A DNA stretch of 64,000 nt from an uncultured Dysgonomonas sp. (GTDB taxonomy: Bacteria; Bacteroidota; Bacteroidia; Bacteroidales; Dysgonomonadaceae). The notes under the pieces were generated by a model. That model made no database searches. It had not been told where the DNA came from and saw only the letters and a program-made list of their open reading frames with translations. The position numbers and the translations under genes are program-made. The stretch spans positions 62,001 through 126,000 of the forward strand of contig CALKIV010000028.1 in the NCBI GenBank assembly GCA_937995835.1, read 5' to 3'. Below are positions 46,437 to 55,649 of this stretch, piece by piece (the first letter of the stretch is position 1; every line of letters begins with the position of its first letter).

Positions 46437-48838
46437 TTCACCTCAATATTTATATTGGCACTTGGCAATCCATCAACATGAGCTGTCAGTTTTATGTTCC
46501 CTTTCTGTTTCCCTGATTTTAGAATTACAAGACATTCTCCTCTCCAAGCTTTTCGATATGCTTGTTGAAAACTTTCTGTACTCATAGGATTTGAATTTGC
46601 TACAGCAATTAATTCCCCTTCTCCCTCAATGGTAAATGTTACTAAATTTTCAGCGTGTGGACTAACGACTCCATTCGCATCAATCAATGCAACAGAGATA
46701 AAGCTAAGATCTTGCCCTGTAGCATTTAAGCTATTTCGATCTGCAGCCAATTTAATGTTTTCTATTTTGTCAGCAGAGCTTAACACTGAAGATGTAACCT
46801 CCTTACCATTGATATAACCTTTTGCCAGCAGCGTTCCTTTTTCATACGGAACATTCCATAATAATTTATTTTTTGTCTCTGCCGTATTTGTGTTTTTTCC
46901 GAGAGACTTTCCATTCAGGAATAATTCAACTTCTTCACACTGAGTGTAAACAAAAACTGGAAGTTCTTTACCTTCATGCCCTTCAAAATTCCAAATAGAG
47001 ACCTCATCAGGCCAATCCCAAACACTCCAATCTTCTTTTTTAGGATTAAGAGGAAATGATGATACAGGAGGTACAACATTGATGGAAACAAGAGGTTTTG
47101 AGCTCCATAAAGTTTCTCTGAAATAAGACTGTGGACGTCTGATGCCACAGATATCAATATCACCACAGTATGCCATATAGAAAGGGTAAAAGCTTTGCTC
47201 CAGATAATATCCATACCACCCTATACTGGCCTCACCTATATAGTCAAAAGATGTCCAGATAAAATCCCCGATCAACCACGGATATTTCTCCACAGCCTTC
47301 CAATAATCATATGCCTGACTTGCGTATGATTCTGATGAATATATCAGCTGATTGGGATGTCTTTTTCTGCCCGCTTCGTATTCGCTTGGTGAATAATTAT
47401 AGCCTGCAACATCAAGGGTTGACAAGTAGGCATCTTTTTTATCTGATATTGAATTAACGCCTGCTGTCACAGGACGAGTATCGTCTATTTTGCGTGTAAA
47501 GTCTGCCATCTTTAGCGAAAGATCAGCCATCTCTTGTGTCTCATTTTGCTTAATTTCATTGCCGATACTCCACATAATGATAGAAGGGTGATTACGGTCT
47601 CTCTCTATCATAGCTCCTAAATCGGTCTGCCACAACTCATCAAAGCGTTTTGAATAATCTTCGGCAAAATGCCCATGTTGCCAAACGTCAAATGCCTCAT
47701 CAATCACCAAGATACCCAGTCTGTCACAAGCATCAAGCAGGGCAGGTGATGGTGGATTGTGAGATATACGTAAGGCATTAAATCCTAATTGTTTGTGTAG
47801 TTCTACTTTGCGTTCTTCAGCCCTATCGAAAGCCATTGCTCCTAATGGACCATTATCGTGATGAATGCAGCCTCCTTTTAATTTCAGTTCTTTGCCATTT
47901 AAGAAAAAACCTTTTTCTGAATTAAACTCAATAGACCTGATTCCAAAAGTTTCTTTAGTGCAATCTAGTAGCCTATTTCCATCCCAAATTTCCGAAACAA
48001 GGGTATACAGATAAGGAGAGTCTACAGACCACAAACGAGGATTTGATACTTTTAGATCCTGATTGATTACTGTTTTTGACTCTATTTCTATCTTCTGATC
48101 CTTTTGCGTTTCTGCTACTATTTTGCCAGTTTTATCTAAAACTTTTAATTTTATGGTAGAAGAAATCTCCTTCTGATCTTTATTTAGAAGAGTGGATGCC
48201 ACAGATACTTTCGCATTTTCTGCTGACACCTCTGGTGTGGTGATTGCAGTACCATTGTTTACAATGTGCAAAGGATCGGTTTTGGTTAGCCACACATGGC
48301 GATATATACCTGCTCCGGAATACCAGCGAGAGGTTACCGTCTCACTCTTCACTTGTACAGCTATCACATTGTTCGCCCCAAATTTCAGATAGTCTGTTAT
48401 GTCATATTCGAAAGAAGAATAACCAAAAAAGTAGTTCCCTACATGATGCTCATTAATCCATATATCTGAATTCATGTATACACCATCGAAGCGAAGATAA
48501 ATTCGTTTTCCTTCGTCTGTCTTTGGCAGATCAAAATGCTTACGATACCAAGCTATTCCTCCTCTAGTAAAGCCACTTGCCACTCCATCAACAACAGTAG
48601 AGTCGAAAGGAGAAGTGGTGCCCGGGATATCTTCAATAGCCCAATCATGAGGAAGATCAAGTGGTCTCCAGTCAGTGTCATTTGTAGCTAGACTTTGTCC
48701 ATCAACAATATCACCATAATGGAACAACCAATTATCATCAAACAAGATTGTTCGGTCTTCTTCTTTTATATTCTGACAAGCAAAAAGTGTTGCCAGAACA
48801 CAAAAGAATATCAAAAAGTATTTACTATTCATTTGCAT
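46433..48838 (-). CDS. GH2 beta-galactosidase-type enzyme, copy B
   Basis: 801 residues, lipoprotein signal ending LFAC, followed by QNIKEEDR, an acidic stretch suggestive of surface export. Same domain order as the neighbouring GH2: WLFHYGDIVDGQ, then LPHDWAIEDIPGT; TIM barrel with acid/base Glu in IMWSIGNEIKQNE near residue 426 and nucleophile Glu in LIYSSESYASQ near 502; C-terminal beta domains. The start may be the first ATG (48838) or the one two codons later. First enzyme gene after susD2, from which it is separated by a strong stem-loop. Confidence 0.93.
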   Translation of the reverse strand: MQMNSKYFLIFFCVLATLFACQNIKEEDRTILFDDNWLFHYGDIVDGQSLATNDTDWRPLDLPHDWAIEDIPGTTSPFDSTVVDGVASGFTRGGIAWYRKHFDLPKTDEGKRIYLRFDGVYMNSDIWINEHHVGNYFFGYSSFEYDITDYLKFGANNVIAVQVKSETVTSRWYSGAGIYRHVWLTKTDPLHIVNNGTAITTPEVSAENAKVSVASTLLNKDQKEISSTIKLKVLDKTGKIVAETQKDQKIEIESKTVINQDLKVSNPRLWSVDSPYLYTLVSEIWDGNRLLDCTKETFGIRSIEFNSEKGFFLNGKELKLKGGCIHHDNGPLGAMAFDRAEERKVELHKQLGFNALRISHNPPSPALLDACDRLGILVIDEAFDVWQHGHFAEDYSKRFDELWQTDLGAMIERDRNHPSIIMWSIGNEIKQNETQEMADLSLKMADFTRKIDDTRPVTAGVNSISDKKDAYLSTLDVAGYNYSPSEYEAGRKRHPNQLIYSSESYASQAYDYWKAVEKYPWLIGDFIWTSFDYIGEASIGWYGYYLEQSFYPFYMAYCGDIDICGIRRPQSYFRETLWSSKPLVSINVVPPVSSFPLNPKKEDWSVWDWPDEVSIWNFEGHEGKELPVFVYTQCEEVELFLNGKSLGKNTNTAETKNKLLWNVPYEKGTLLAKGYINGKEVTSSVLSSADKIENIKLAADRNSLNATGQDLSFISVALIDANGVVSPHAENLVTFTIEGEGELIAVANSNPMSTESFQQAYRKAWRGECLVILKSGKQKGNIKLTAHVDGLPSANINIEVK

Positions 48839-48854
48839 TCAAATTATGATTTGA

Positions 48855-48885
48855 AGAACAGTAAGTCCCTAGGACTTACTGTTCT
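48855..48885 (-). other. Perfect stem-loop between susD2 and the first GH2 gene
   Basis: A 14 bp perfect stem (AGAACAGTAAGTCC with GGACTTACTGTTCT) and a 3 nt loop. On the minus strand no T tract follows, so it is not a classical terminator; it may stabilise the 3' end of a susCD message or mark an RNA-processing point. It occupies the same position as the 16095-16131 hairpin of PUL 1. Confidence 0.7.
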
Positions 48886-48910
48886 CTAAGTTATATAATG
48901 TAGAGATTCC

Positions 48911-50434
48911 TTACTTTTCCCCTCCCCATTCAGGAGCCTGCTTAAGTGCTTTGTTGTTATCCAATTCTTTTTGTGGTATTGGCCAAACTTTAGTTCTGTC
49001 CGCTCCTATGTAGTTGTATTCAGAAAGTTTTGAGTGTTCTCCCCAACGTTTTAGATCGAAGTAACGATGTCCTTCAAAGGCAAATTCAACTCTTCGTTCA
49101 TGCTTTACGACATTTAATATGCCTCCCAGTCTGCTCACTTCGGCAGCTGTGACATGAGGCATGCTTACACTTGCTCGATCACGAACCTGATTGATTAATC
49201 CTTCTATCTCTGTCTGACTACCTCCACTGTTAGCAAGAGCTTCAGCTCGCATCAATAAAATATCTGCATAACGAATTACATAATAATCTTGATCGTCATG
49301 GAATTTTTCAGTTACAGTATAGTCTTGATATTTGTTGATACGTCCTGTATTTTCCTGATACCAATTACCCTTGTCATCTACTTTCCATGCATTTTGCACA
49401 ACAAAGTTGAATCCCCATCTTGGGTCTCTATTTTGTGCATTCCAAAGTTCATCTTTGGTCAATGATGACTCAGATACAGGTTTTCCCTCATTATCATAAT
49501 ACTCATCAAGCAAATCATTTGTTACAGCTATTGGAGTATAGAACTCATCATTATTACGACAAGAAAGGAACCCTCTCATCTTGTTTTCAGTGCCATCTAT
49601 TGTTCCGCTGAATCTTACTGAAAAAATAACCTCCTTACTTGTATTACCAGCCTCACTAAATAGTTTTAGATAATCGCCCTCGAGAGCATATCCAAACTCC
49701 ATTACTTTTTTTGTTGCATCTATTGCTTCTGTCCACATTTCGTTGTGTAAATAAATCTTGGCAAGCAATCCCCATGCAGCACCTCTGGTTGCTCTTCCTC
49801 TTTGATCAGTTGATATTGGCAGGACTTCAGATTCAGCTACCTCTTTCAGCTCTGTTGTTATAAACTTTACGATATCAGCTTTAGAGCTTTTTTCTATATA
49901 ACCTGTAGTTGTAGGTTCAGTTGACAAAGAAACATCCCTATATAAAGAAGTCAGATAGTTATAGAAAAAGGCACGTAAGAATATAGCTTCGCCTACTATT
50001 CTGTCAGCCTCTTCTTTTGCAATCTTCGCTTCGCCCATTTTGGGCACATTGTATAATACGTCGTTACATCTAGCAATACCTTTGTAACACACATCCCATA
50101 CTACTTCAACAAGTTTTGCTGATGCAGAAAGTTCCCCCCACGTTAAAGCCATCTCTGTTGGCGACCAATACCATCCACCACTAGTGCCATCAGTTGTCCC
50201 AAAACCATCTAGAGATCTGGGGTCACAAGCACTATAATAATTGAAATATAATCCTTGTTGCTGTAACATATTATAACATCCAGCTAACATAGCCTCTGCC
50301 TCTGCCTTATTATTCCAATAAGAATCAACATTTTCCTCTGAAGGATTATTTAGCTCCAAAAAATCTGAACATGAGGCCAATAGTGTCATTAACCCTACAA
50401 ACAAAATGTATAATTGTATATTAATCTTTTTCAT
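48911..50434 (-). CDS. SusD-like surface glycan-binding lipoprotein (PUL 2)
   Basis: 507 residues, usual length. Lipoprotein signal ending LASC, then SDFLELNNPSEENVDSYWNN, the classical SusD start. RagB/SusD elements: AIFLRAFFYNYLTSLYRDVSL near residue 150, YYVIRYADILLMRAEALANSGG near 385, and the C-terminal signature VVKHERRVEFAFEGHRYFDLKRWG near 435. It starts 19 bp after the end of the frameshifted susC2 and is itself intact. Confidence 0.96.
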   Translation of the reverse strand: MKKINIQLYILFVGLMTLLASCSDFLELNNPSEENVDSYWNNKAEAEAMLAGCYNMLQQQGLYFNYYSACDPRSLDGFGTTDGTSGGWYWSPTEMALTWGELSASAKLVEVVWDVCYKGIARCNDVLYNVPKMGEAKIAKEEADRIVGEAIFLRAFFYNYLTSLYRDVSLSTEPTTTGYIEKSSKADIVKFITTELKEVAESEVLPISTDQRGRATRGAAWGLLAKIYLHNEMWTEAIDATKKVMEFGYALEGDYLKLFSEAGNTSKEVIFSVRFSGTIDGTENKMRGFLSCRNNDEFYTPIAVTNDLLDEYYDNEGKPVSESSLTKDELWNAQNRDPRWGFNFVVQNAWKVDDKGNWYQENTGRINKYQDYTVTEKFHDDQDYYVIRYADILLMRAEALANSGGSQTEIEGLINQVRDRASVSMPHVTAAEVSRLGGILNVVKHERRVEFAFEGHRYFDLKRWGEHSKLSEYNYIGADRTKVWPIPQKELDNNKALKQAPEWGGEK

Positions 50435-50453
50435 TGTTAATCATTTTTTATGA

Positions 50454-51839
50454 TTATAGACTAAAGTTTAAGCCAATTGAATAGGTTTTGGCATTTGGAT
50501 ATGTCCAGTTCTTACTATCCGTCGAGTATTTTTCAGGATCATAGTTCTTCACATCTGTGATTGTGAACAAATTTTGAGCCGAGATAAATACTCTTAATCC
50601 TTGTACCTTAATCTTACTCAATAGACTTTTGGGTAATGTGTAGCCTAGTTCTAAATTTTTCATCCTCAAGTATGATGCATTTTGTATCCAATATGAAGAT
50701 GGAAGTTCATTATAGCCAACATTTCCCAAGGCTGGGTAACTTCCATTTACATTATTCACCTCATGATACCTATTCATCATTCTTTCAGTAACACCTCCAC
50801 CTACATGTGGACGATCCATAACGATACGATCAACATTGCCTACCCCTTGAAAAAACATTGTCAAATCAAAGTCTTTGTAAGCTGCTGTCAGATTCAAACT
50901 ATATGTTACTTTGGGGAAAGGGTTACCTATTATGGCACGATCTGCATCTGTCAACTTTCCATCTTCACTCCCATCAACATTAAGATACTCAACATCTCCA
51001 GGACGAGGTTTACCAACAGCTACACTTGGGATATTTCCTTTATCATCTGTTATTGCTGCAATTTGTTCTGGTGTATATAAACCATTTGCAACATAACCAT
51101 AATATGCTCCTATGGGATGTCCAGCAAGATTGATTGTCCATCCATCAATCCAGTTGTCACGACCATTGACATCTGTTATCTCATTTTTCACATAACTAAA
51201 GTTCAATGTTGCTCCAAAGCTAAAATCATTCCACTTGTCGTTATAACCTAAGCTCATATCCCAACCTCTATTTTTCACTTCAGCAGCATTAACAAATGGA
51301 GGCTCATTAACACCCACAATGGAACTTATTGGCAGTTGGAGTAGAATATCAGAAGAGACTTTGTTAAAATAATCCAATGTCAAATTGATCTTACTTCTAA
51401 GGAAGGAAGCATCTAATCCAATATTTGTAGTCGTGGTAGTTTCCCATTTAATATTAGGATTGGCTGCACTTGCCAAAGCTGCTCCTATTATTTTAGAGTC
51501 TCCCCATATATAATTATTTTTACCTAATGCATATGTTTGAGAATATGGATAAAATCCTATATCTTGATTACCCAATTTACCCCAACTAGCTCTAAGTTTA
51601 AGCATATTAATATTCTCCTGATCTAGCATAAAGCTTTCTTGAGCAATATTCCAACCTGCTGATACAGAAGGGAAATATCCTGCTCTGTTTTTCTTTGGGA
51701 TCCTTGACGATTCATCACGACGTAAATTAACTTCCATCAAATAACGGTTTTGATATGCATAGTTTATTCGCCCAAAGAAAGAACGCAATGTAGCTTCTTC
51801 CTTTTGCCGATGAAGTTCTTGCCGCATCCATTTCTTCAA
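50454..51839 (-). CDS. SusC2 TonB-dependent transporter, C-terminal part (frameshifted gene)
   Basis: Residues homologous to SusC begin at about 51805, with EEATLRSFFGRINYAYQNRY; the few residues before that, from the ATG at 51839, are an out-of-frame reading of the upstream part. It holds most of the barrel (LMEVNLRRDESSRIPKKNRAG; NLELGYTLPKSLLSKI) and the terminal strand ending in aromatic-hydrophobic residues (IGLNFSL). On its own it has no signal peptide, plug or TonB box and would not work. Removing one base near 51800-51805 would join it to part 1 into a normal protein of about 1013 residues. Confidence 0.85.
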   Translation of the reverse strand: MKKWMRQELHRQKEEATLRSFFGRINYAYQNRYLMEVNLRRDESSRIPKKNRAGYFPSVSAGWNIAQESFMLDQENINMLKLRASWGKLGNQDIGFYPYSQTYALGKNNYIWGDSKIIGAALASAANPNIKWETTTTTNIGLDASFLRSKINLTLDYFNKVSSDILLQLPISSIVGVNEPPFVNAAEVKNRGWDMSLGYNDKWNDFSFGATLNFSYVKNEITDVNGRDNWIDGWTINLAGHPIGAYYGYVANGLYTPEQIAAITDDKGNIPSVAVGKPRPGDVEYLNVDGSEDGKLTDADRAIIGNPFPKVTYSLNLTAAYKDFDLTMFFQGVGNVDRIVMDRPHVGGGVTERMMNRYHEVNNVNGSYPALGNVGYNELPSSYWIQNASYLRMKNLELGYTLPKSLLSKIKVQGLRVFISAQNLFTITDVKNYDPEKYSTDSKNWTYPNAKTYSIGLNFSL

Positions 51840-53496
51840 TATTATTACTTAAGAAACCGTCTCCTTTTATCTCAGAATATCTATTCCCATTGTATTGTGC
51901 TGAGTGACCTAATAAGAAATTAAAGTCATGATTATCTTGAAGATTTAGAGTATATGTCAAAAGATTTTCATTGATCCATTGTCTTTGTTGGATACGAGAT
52001 TCGTCTAGTTCAGTGATTCCAGTAGTATGGAAACTTCCATCTGATTTATAATGTTGATATGTTGGAGTAAAAGCTCTTGACGTACCTTGATTGTACTGGA
52101 ATGCAAAGCTTGTTCTATAATGCAAATTTTTGATGGGTTCAATATCAAGAAAAGCTTTCCCATCAAATTTATATACATGTTCTTTAGATTGGTATGTTGT
52201 CATTTCCACAGGATTGCTTTGAGGTGTAGAAAACTCAGGTCCTCCATCGTATTGCCCCCAATGCCCATTATCATATTTAACAGGAACAGTTGGACGAGTG
52301 TCGCCTACTACCTTATCAAAAATTCCCCAAACCCCACTTGTTGGCTCTAGCGTCTTTTGATAACTTCCCGCTACATTTGCTCCTACTTGGATAATATTGA
52401 GATGCTTGCTATCGGTGTTTAATCGAAAGTTTAACCTATCTGTATCAGTTCCTCTCATAATACCCTCTTGCTTCATATATCCCACAGAAACTACCTGACT
52501 AGATGTTTCACTACCACTAGCAATTGATAGGTGATGATTTTGCACAGATGCAGTACGAAATAACTCTTTCATCCAATTGGTATTTGCAAAATGTTGTCGA
52601 TCTGTTCCATTTTTCAATGACTCAATCATACTCTCTGAATAATTTTGATTTGCTGCTGTTCCTCCCAAAGCATTATTTTGCTCATTAAATAATGTTGCCC
52701 ATTGCCATGAGTCTACATATTTGGGTAAGGTAGTTGCTTTTTGAATCCCAAATGATCCACTATAAGAAATACGTCTATCTCCCGTTCCTCGCTTTGTAGT
52801 TACCAAAATAACTCCATTGGCAGCACGCACTCCATAAATAGCAGCTGACGCCGCATCTTTCAATACCGATATGCTCTCAATATCGTTAGGAGCCACACTA
52901 CTTAACGAACCTTCCACACCATCAATAAGAATCAAAGGGCTACTGTTTCCAAAGGTTCCGATTCCACGGATTCTGATTTCTACATCATTATCTTTTCCCG
53001 GTTGTGCAGAGAAACTACTTACTGTCACTCCACTCATACGACCTTGCAATAAGCTAGAAGTGTTGGACACAGGGATATCTTTGATATCAGAAACACGCAT
53101 AGCAGACACTGCACCAGTCAAATTGGCTTTCTTTTGAACTCCGTAACCAACTACTACAATCTCGTCTAGATCTTCTATAGAAGACTCCATAACGATATCA
53201 CACTTTGACTGACCAGCAACCAATACAACTTCTTGTGTTTTAAAACCTACATAGGTAAACACTAAGATATTGTTATCTTTTGAGGGAATATTAAAATTAT
53301 ATTCTCCATCAAGATTCGTAGTTGTTCCAAGAGACGCTCCTTTTAGTGCAACACTTACACCAATCAGCACATCTCCCGCTTGATCTGTCACCGTACCCTT
53401 TATGGCTTCAGTCTGAGCCTTTAATGGCAAGAATCCTAATAAAAGAAAGACAAAAGTATAGATTGTCTTCTTCCACAATGTTTTGTTAATAATCAT
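51727..53496 (-). CDS. SusC2 TonB-dependent transporter, N-terminal part (frameshifted gene)
   Basis: 589 codons. Signal peptide ending PLKAQT, CarboxypepD-like domain (IKGTVTDQAGDVLIGVSVAL), TonB-box region (LDEIVVVGYGVQKKANLTG), plug (IRGIGTFGNSSPLILIDGV; IYGVRAANGVILVTTKRG) and the first barrel strands. The genuine frame ends near DAARTSSAK; the last 28 or so residues are out of frame. The break is at an AAAAGG run (minus strand, about 51805-51800), where one extra base shifts the frame. This is either a real pseudogene or a base-calling error. Confidence 0.88.
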   Translation of the reverse strand: MIINKTLWKKTIYTFVFLLLGFLPLKAQTEAIKGTVTDQAGDVLIGVSVALKGASLGTTTNLDGEYNFNIPSKDNNILVFTYVGFKTQEVVLVAGQSKCDIVMESSIEDLDEIVVVGYGVQKKANLTGAVSAMRVSDIKDIPVSNTSSLLQGRMSGVTVSSFSAQPGKDNDVEIRIRGIGTFGNSSPLILIDGVEGSLSSVAPNDIESISVLKDAASAAIYGVRAANGVILVTTKRGTGDRRISYSGSFGIQKATTLPKYVDSWQWATLFNEQNNALGGTAANQNYSESMIESLKNGTDRQHFANTNWMKELFRTASVQNHHLSIASGSETSSQVVSVGYMKQEGIMRGTDTDRLNFRLNTDSKHLNIIQVGANVAGSYQKTLEPTSGVWGIFDKVVGDTRPTVPVKYDNGHWGQYDGGPEFSTPQSNPVEMTTYQSKEHVYKFDGKAFLDIEPIKNLHYRTSFAFQYNQGTSRAFTPTYQHYKSDGSFHTTGITELDESRIQQRQWINENLLTYTLNLQDNHDFNFLLGHSAQYNGNRYSEIKGDGFLSNNIEEMDAARTSSAKGRSYIAFFLWANKLCISKPLFDGS

Positions 53497-53983
53497 AGTA
53501 CTAGTATTTATTTAAAATTTAATGATTATGAAAATAGCATTTTCTATTGCTGATTGTAAAGTTGAAGCTTTTTAGTTCAACGCACTAACAAAAACCTATC
53601 GTTTAATAACAATATTGTGATGCTGGAGGTTTTAACAAAACAATACCACTCTGATGATAATAGATGAAACTAAAAGAATATATACCTTTGTCACATCCAT
53701 TTTATATAAGACACCAAAATGAGCAAATAAGCACTTTTTACTAATTAGTAAAGCACACCTCAAAACTATTGTTATTCTAACATTGGTCACCTAGGCATAT
53801 TGTATAGAATATAGCTCAAGTTATCTACTAACATATTCTTACTGTCTAATATTTATCCTTTTTGAATGCAGATATTCAGGAAGGCAAGTTTCGGTTCTTT
53901 TAAATTTATAGGATCATGAAAATTACAACAAAGATCTAAAGCTACAACTATCAATTTCATAACATTTTAAACAAAAATAATAG
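53497..53983. other. Intergenic region between susC2 and the methyltransferase gene
   Basis: 487 bp of AT-rich sequence with no gene. It should hold the activator-dependent promoter of PUL 2 on the minus strand and the methyltransferase promoter on the plus strand. I find no convincing consensus promoter: a TACCTTTG at 53683-53690 (plus) has no -33 partner. No TGTACAA motif occurs here, unlike the equivalent regions of PULs 1 and 3. Confidence 0.4.
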
Positions 53984-54775
53984 ATGCAAAACAATACGAT
54001 AAATTTCATAAATCAAAATGAATCAGCTTGGGACAAACAGGCTTTAGCACAAAACCAATGGTCGCAACCGGTTAGTTCTAAAGAGGTTCAGAAAGCTAAA
54101 GAGGGACAATGGGAGATTCTCCTTACCCCCACTCCACTAGACAAGGTATGGCTAGGAGACATCAAGAACAAGAAAATTTTGTGCTTGGCTTCTGCAGGAG
54201 GTCAACAAGCCCCTATTCTAGCGGCCGCAGGGGCAGATGTCACTGTATTTGATCTTTCTAGAGAGCAACTCAATCAAGATGATTTTGTAGCAAAACGAGA
54301 TCATTTATCTTTGACAACAGTACAAGGTGACATGACCGATTTGGGCAGATTCTCAAATGAGTCTTTTGATATCATTTTTCACCCTATTTCCAATCACTAT
54401 GTCGCGGATGTAAATCCCGTTTGGAGAGAGTGTTACAGAGTGCTTAAAAAGGGAGGAATACTACTTGCCAGTTTCTTCAATCCTGTTGTTTTTGTGGCTG
54501 ACCGCAACCCACAAGATATGGCCGAGGGTATTATCAGACCTCGCTTCACAATTCCTTATTCAGATATTAATGATCTGAGTAAGAAAGAAATGGAGATAAA
54601 AATGACCAATGGAGAAGCCTTCGTTTTTGGACATACACTGGCCGATCTCATTGGAGGACAACTAAATGCAGGTTTCTTGATTAGCAATTATACTGAAGAC
54701 ATGCAACCTCACCCTCGCTTCTTGATAGATAAATATTTACCTACTTTCTTAGCCACTCGTGCAGTAAAACTCTAA
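53984..54775 (+). CDS. Class I SAM-dependent methyltransferase
   Basis: 263 residues, no signal peptide, cytoplasmic. Rossmann-type methyltransferase motifs: motif I ILCLASAGGQQAPILAAAGA near residue 64, the acidic motif VTVFDLSREQL, the motif II region SFDIIFHPISNHYV near 125 and VLKKGGILLASFFNP near 160. The substrate is unknown. It stands alone between two PULs on the plus strand and looks unrelated to glycan use. A strong bidirectional hairpin follows. Confidence 0.85.
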   Translation: MQNNTINFINQNESAWDKQALAQNQWSQPVSSKEVQKAKEGQWEILLTPTPLDKVWLGDIKNKKILCLASAGGQQAPILAAAGADVTVFDLSREQLNQDDFVAKRDHLSLTTVQGDMTDLGRFSNESFDIIFHPISNHYVADVNPVWRECYRVLKKGGILLASFFNPVVFVADRNPQDMAEGIIRPRFTIPYSDINDLSKKEMEIKMTNGEAFVFGHTLADLIGGQLNAGFLISNYTEDMQPHPRFLIDKYLPTFLATRAVKL

Positions 54776-54797
54776 GGAACAAGCATTAACAATAAAA

Positions 54798-54850
54798 AAA
54801 AGGAACTCATTAAAGCTTAGTACTTTAATGAGTTCCTTTTTTATTTTCTT
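54798..54850. terminator. Bidirectional terminator between methyltransferase and esterase genes
   Basis: An 18 bp perfect stem (AAAAGGAACTCATTAAAG with CTTTAATGAGTTCCTTTT) around a 7 nt loop. A T run follows on the plus strand and the mirrored A run gives a T run on the minus strand, suiting the convergent genes on both sides. Confidence 0.92.
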
Positions 54851-54858
54851 TTTAGAGA

Positions 54859-55644
54859 CTATTTCCCTTGCAGCTTCTGCATTGCTTCAGCGTATCTCTT
54901 GCCTAGTTCTCTTGCCGATTCGGCATCAAAATGGATATGGTCGCCCTTATGTACCAGATCTTTAGAACTTACACATTCGATATTTTTATTTTCTTGCCCT
55001 ATTTCGTTTAAAATCTTATTCATTTCAGCCCCTTTGTTGGCAGGAGTACGTTCTGTGAAAAAGACACCCAATTCCCCTATAACAATTGGCATATTCTTTA
55101 AATCAAAATCTAGTTCTGTGGCTAAGTTACGTAACAATGTAGTAAATCGCTCTTTATAATAAGGATAAGCCTTATCGTTGGAATCCCCTTCCCCTTGATG
55201 CCAAAGAATACCTTTCAAGGTTCCTGATTTGAGGGCTATTTTCGCTCGATCGATGGTGTTATCATAAGGATAAAAGCCTGTTCCATTATCAAAAACATTA
55301 GGGCTCCACTTGCTAATAGATGTTCCATCCACCGCACAAGGGATCAAGCCGATCGTTTGCTCAGTATTAAGCTTTAGCATTTCTAAAGCAAAGCTCAAAC
55401 CCGGACCTACACCAGCTTCAGGCTTATCGTAGTGCATTGGATCGTTTGCCATCACCCACTCGTTTTCGGCATCTAAAGCTAAGATTTTATCACTGGTCAC
55501 AGATTTTCCATCCACCACTCCTCTACCTGCCATATTAGACTGTCCAATCAGAAGATAAAGATCTAAATTTTGCTCATTTTCTTGTGCAAAGACACCAAAA
55601 GAGCAAAGTATAATTATAAAAGATGTTACTATTCTTTCTATCAT
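54859..55644 (-). CDS. CE6-like secreted carbohydrate acetylesterase
   Basis: 261 residues, signal peptide ending GVFAQE. SGNH-type esterase: nucleophile Ser in YLLIGQSNMAGRG near residue 35, GVGPGLSFALEML, GILWHQGEGDSND near 145, and the C-terminal Asp/His block KGDHIHFDAESARELGKRYAEA near 233. This matches acetyl-xylan-esterase/CE6-type proteins that remove O-acetyl groups from polysaccharides. It follows HTCS3 by only 5 bp, so it is co-transcribed with the regulator, an uncommon place for an enzyme. Confidence 0.88.
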   Translation of the reverse strand: MIERIVTSFIIILCSFGVFAQENEQNLDLYLLIGQSNMAGRGVVDGKSVTSDKILALDAENEWVMANDPMHYDKPEAGVGPGLSFALEMLKLNTEQTIGLIPCAVDGTSISKWSPNVFDNGTGFYPYDNTIDRAKIALKSGTLKGILWHQGEGDSNDKAYPYYKERFTTLLRNLATELDFDLKNMPIVIGELGVFFTERTPANKGAEMNKILNEIGQENKNIECVSSKDLVHKGDHIHFDAESARELGKRYAEAMQKLQGK

Positions 55645-55649
55645 AAAAG

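Noticed and set aside
51800..51805. Programmed ribosomal frameshifting in susC2
   Set aside because: The shift needed is +1 (or -2), whereas A-rich slippery runs usually drive -1, and no downstream pseudoknot or upstream stimulator is apparent; SusC proteins are not known to need it.
53683..53690. TACCTTTG as the methyltransferase promoter
   Set aside because: There is no TTTG 19-21 nt upstream and it is about 300 bp from the gene.
53984..54775. Methyltransferase as a pectin methyl-group enzyme of the PULs
   Set aside because: It has no signal peptide, is on the opposite strand to both neighbours and is walled off by a bidirectional terminator; it is a cytoplasmic SAM enzyme, not a methylesterase.
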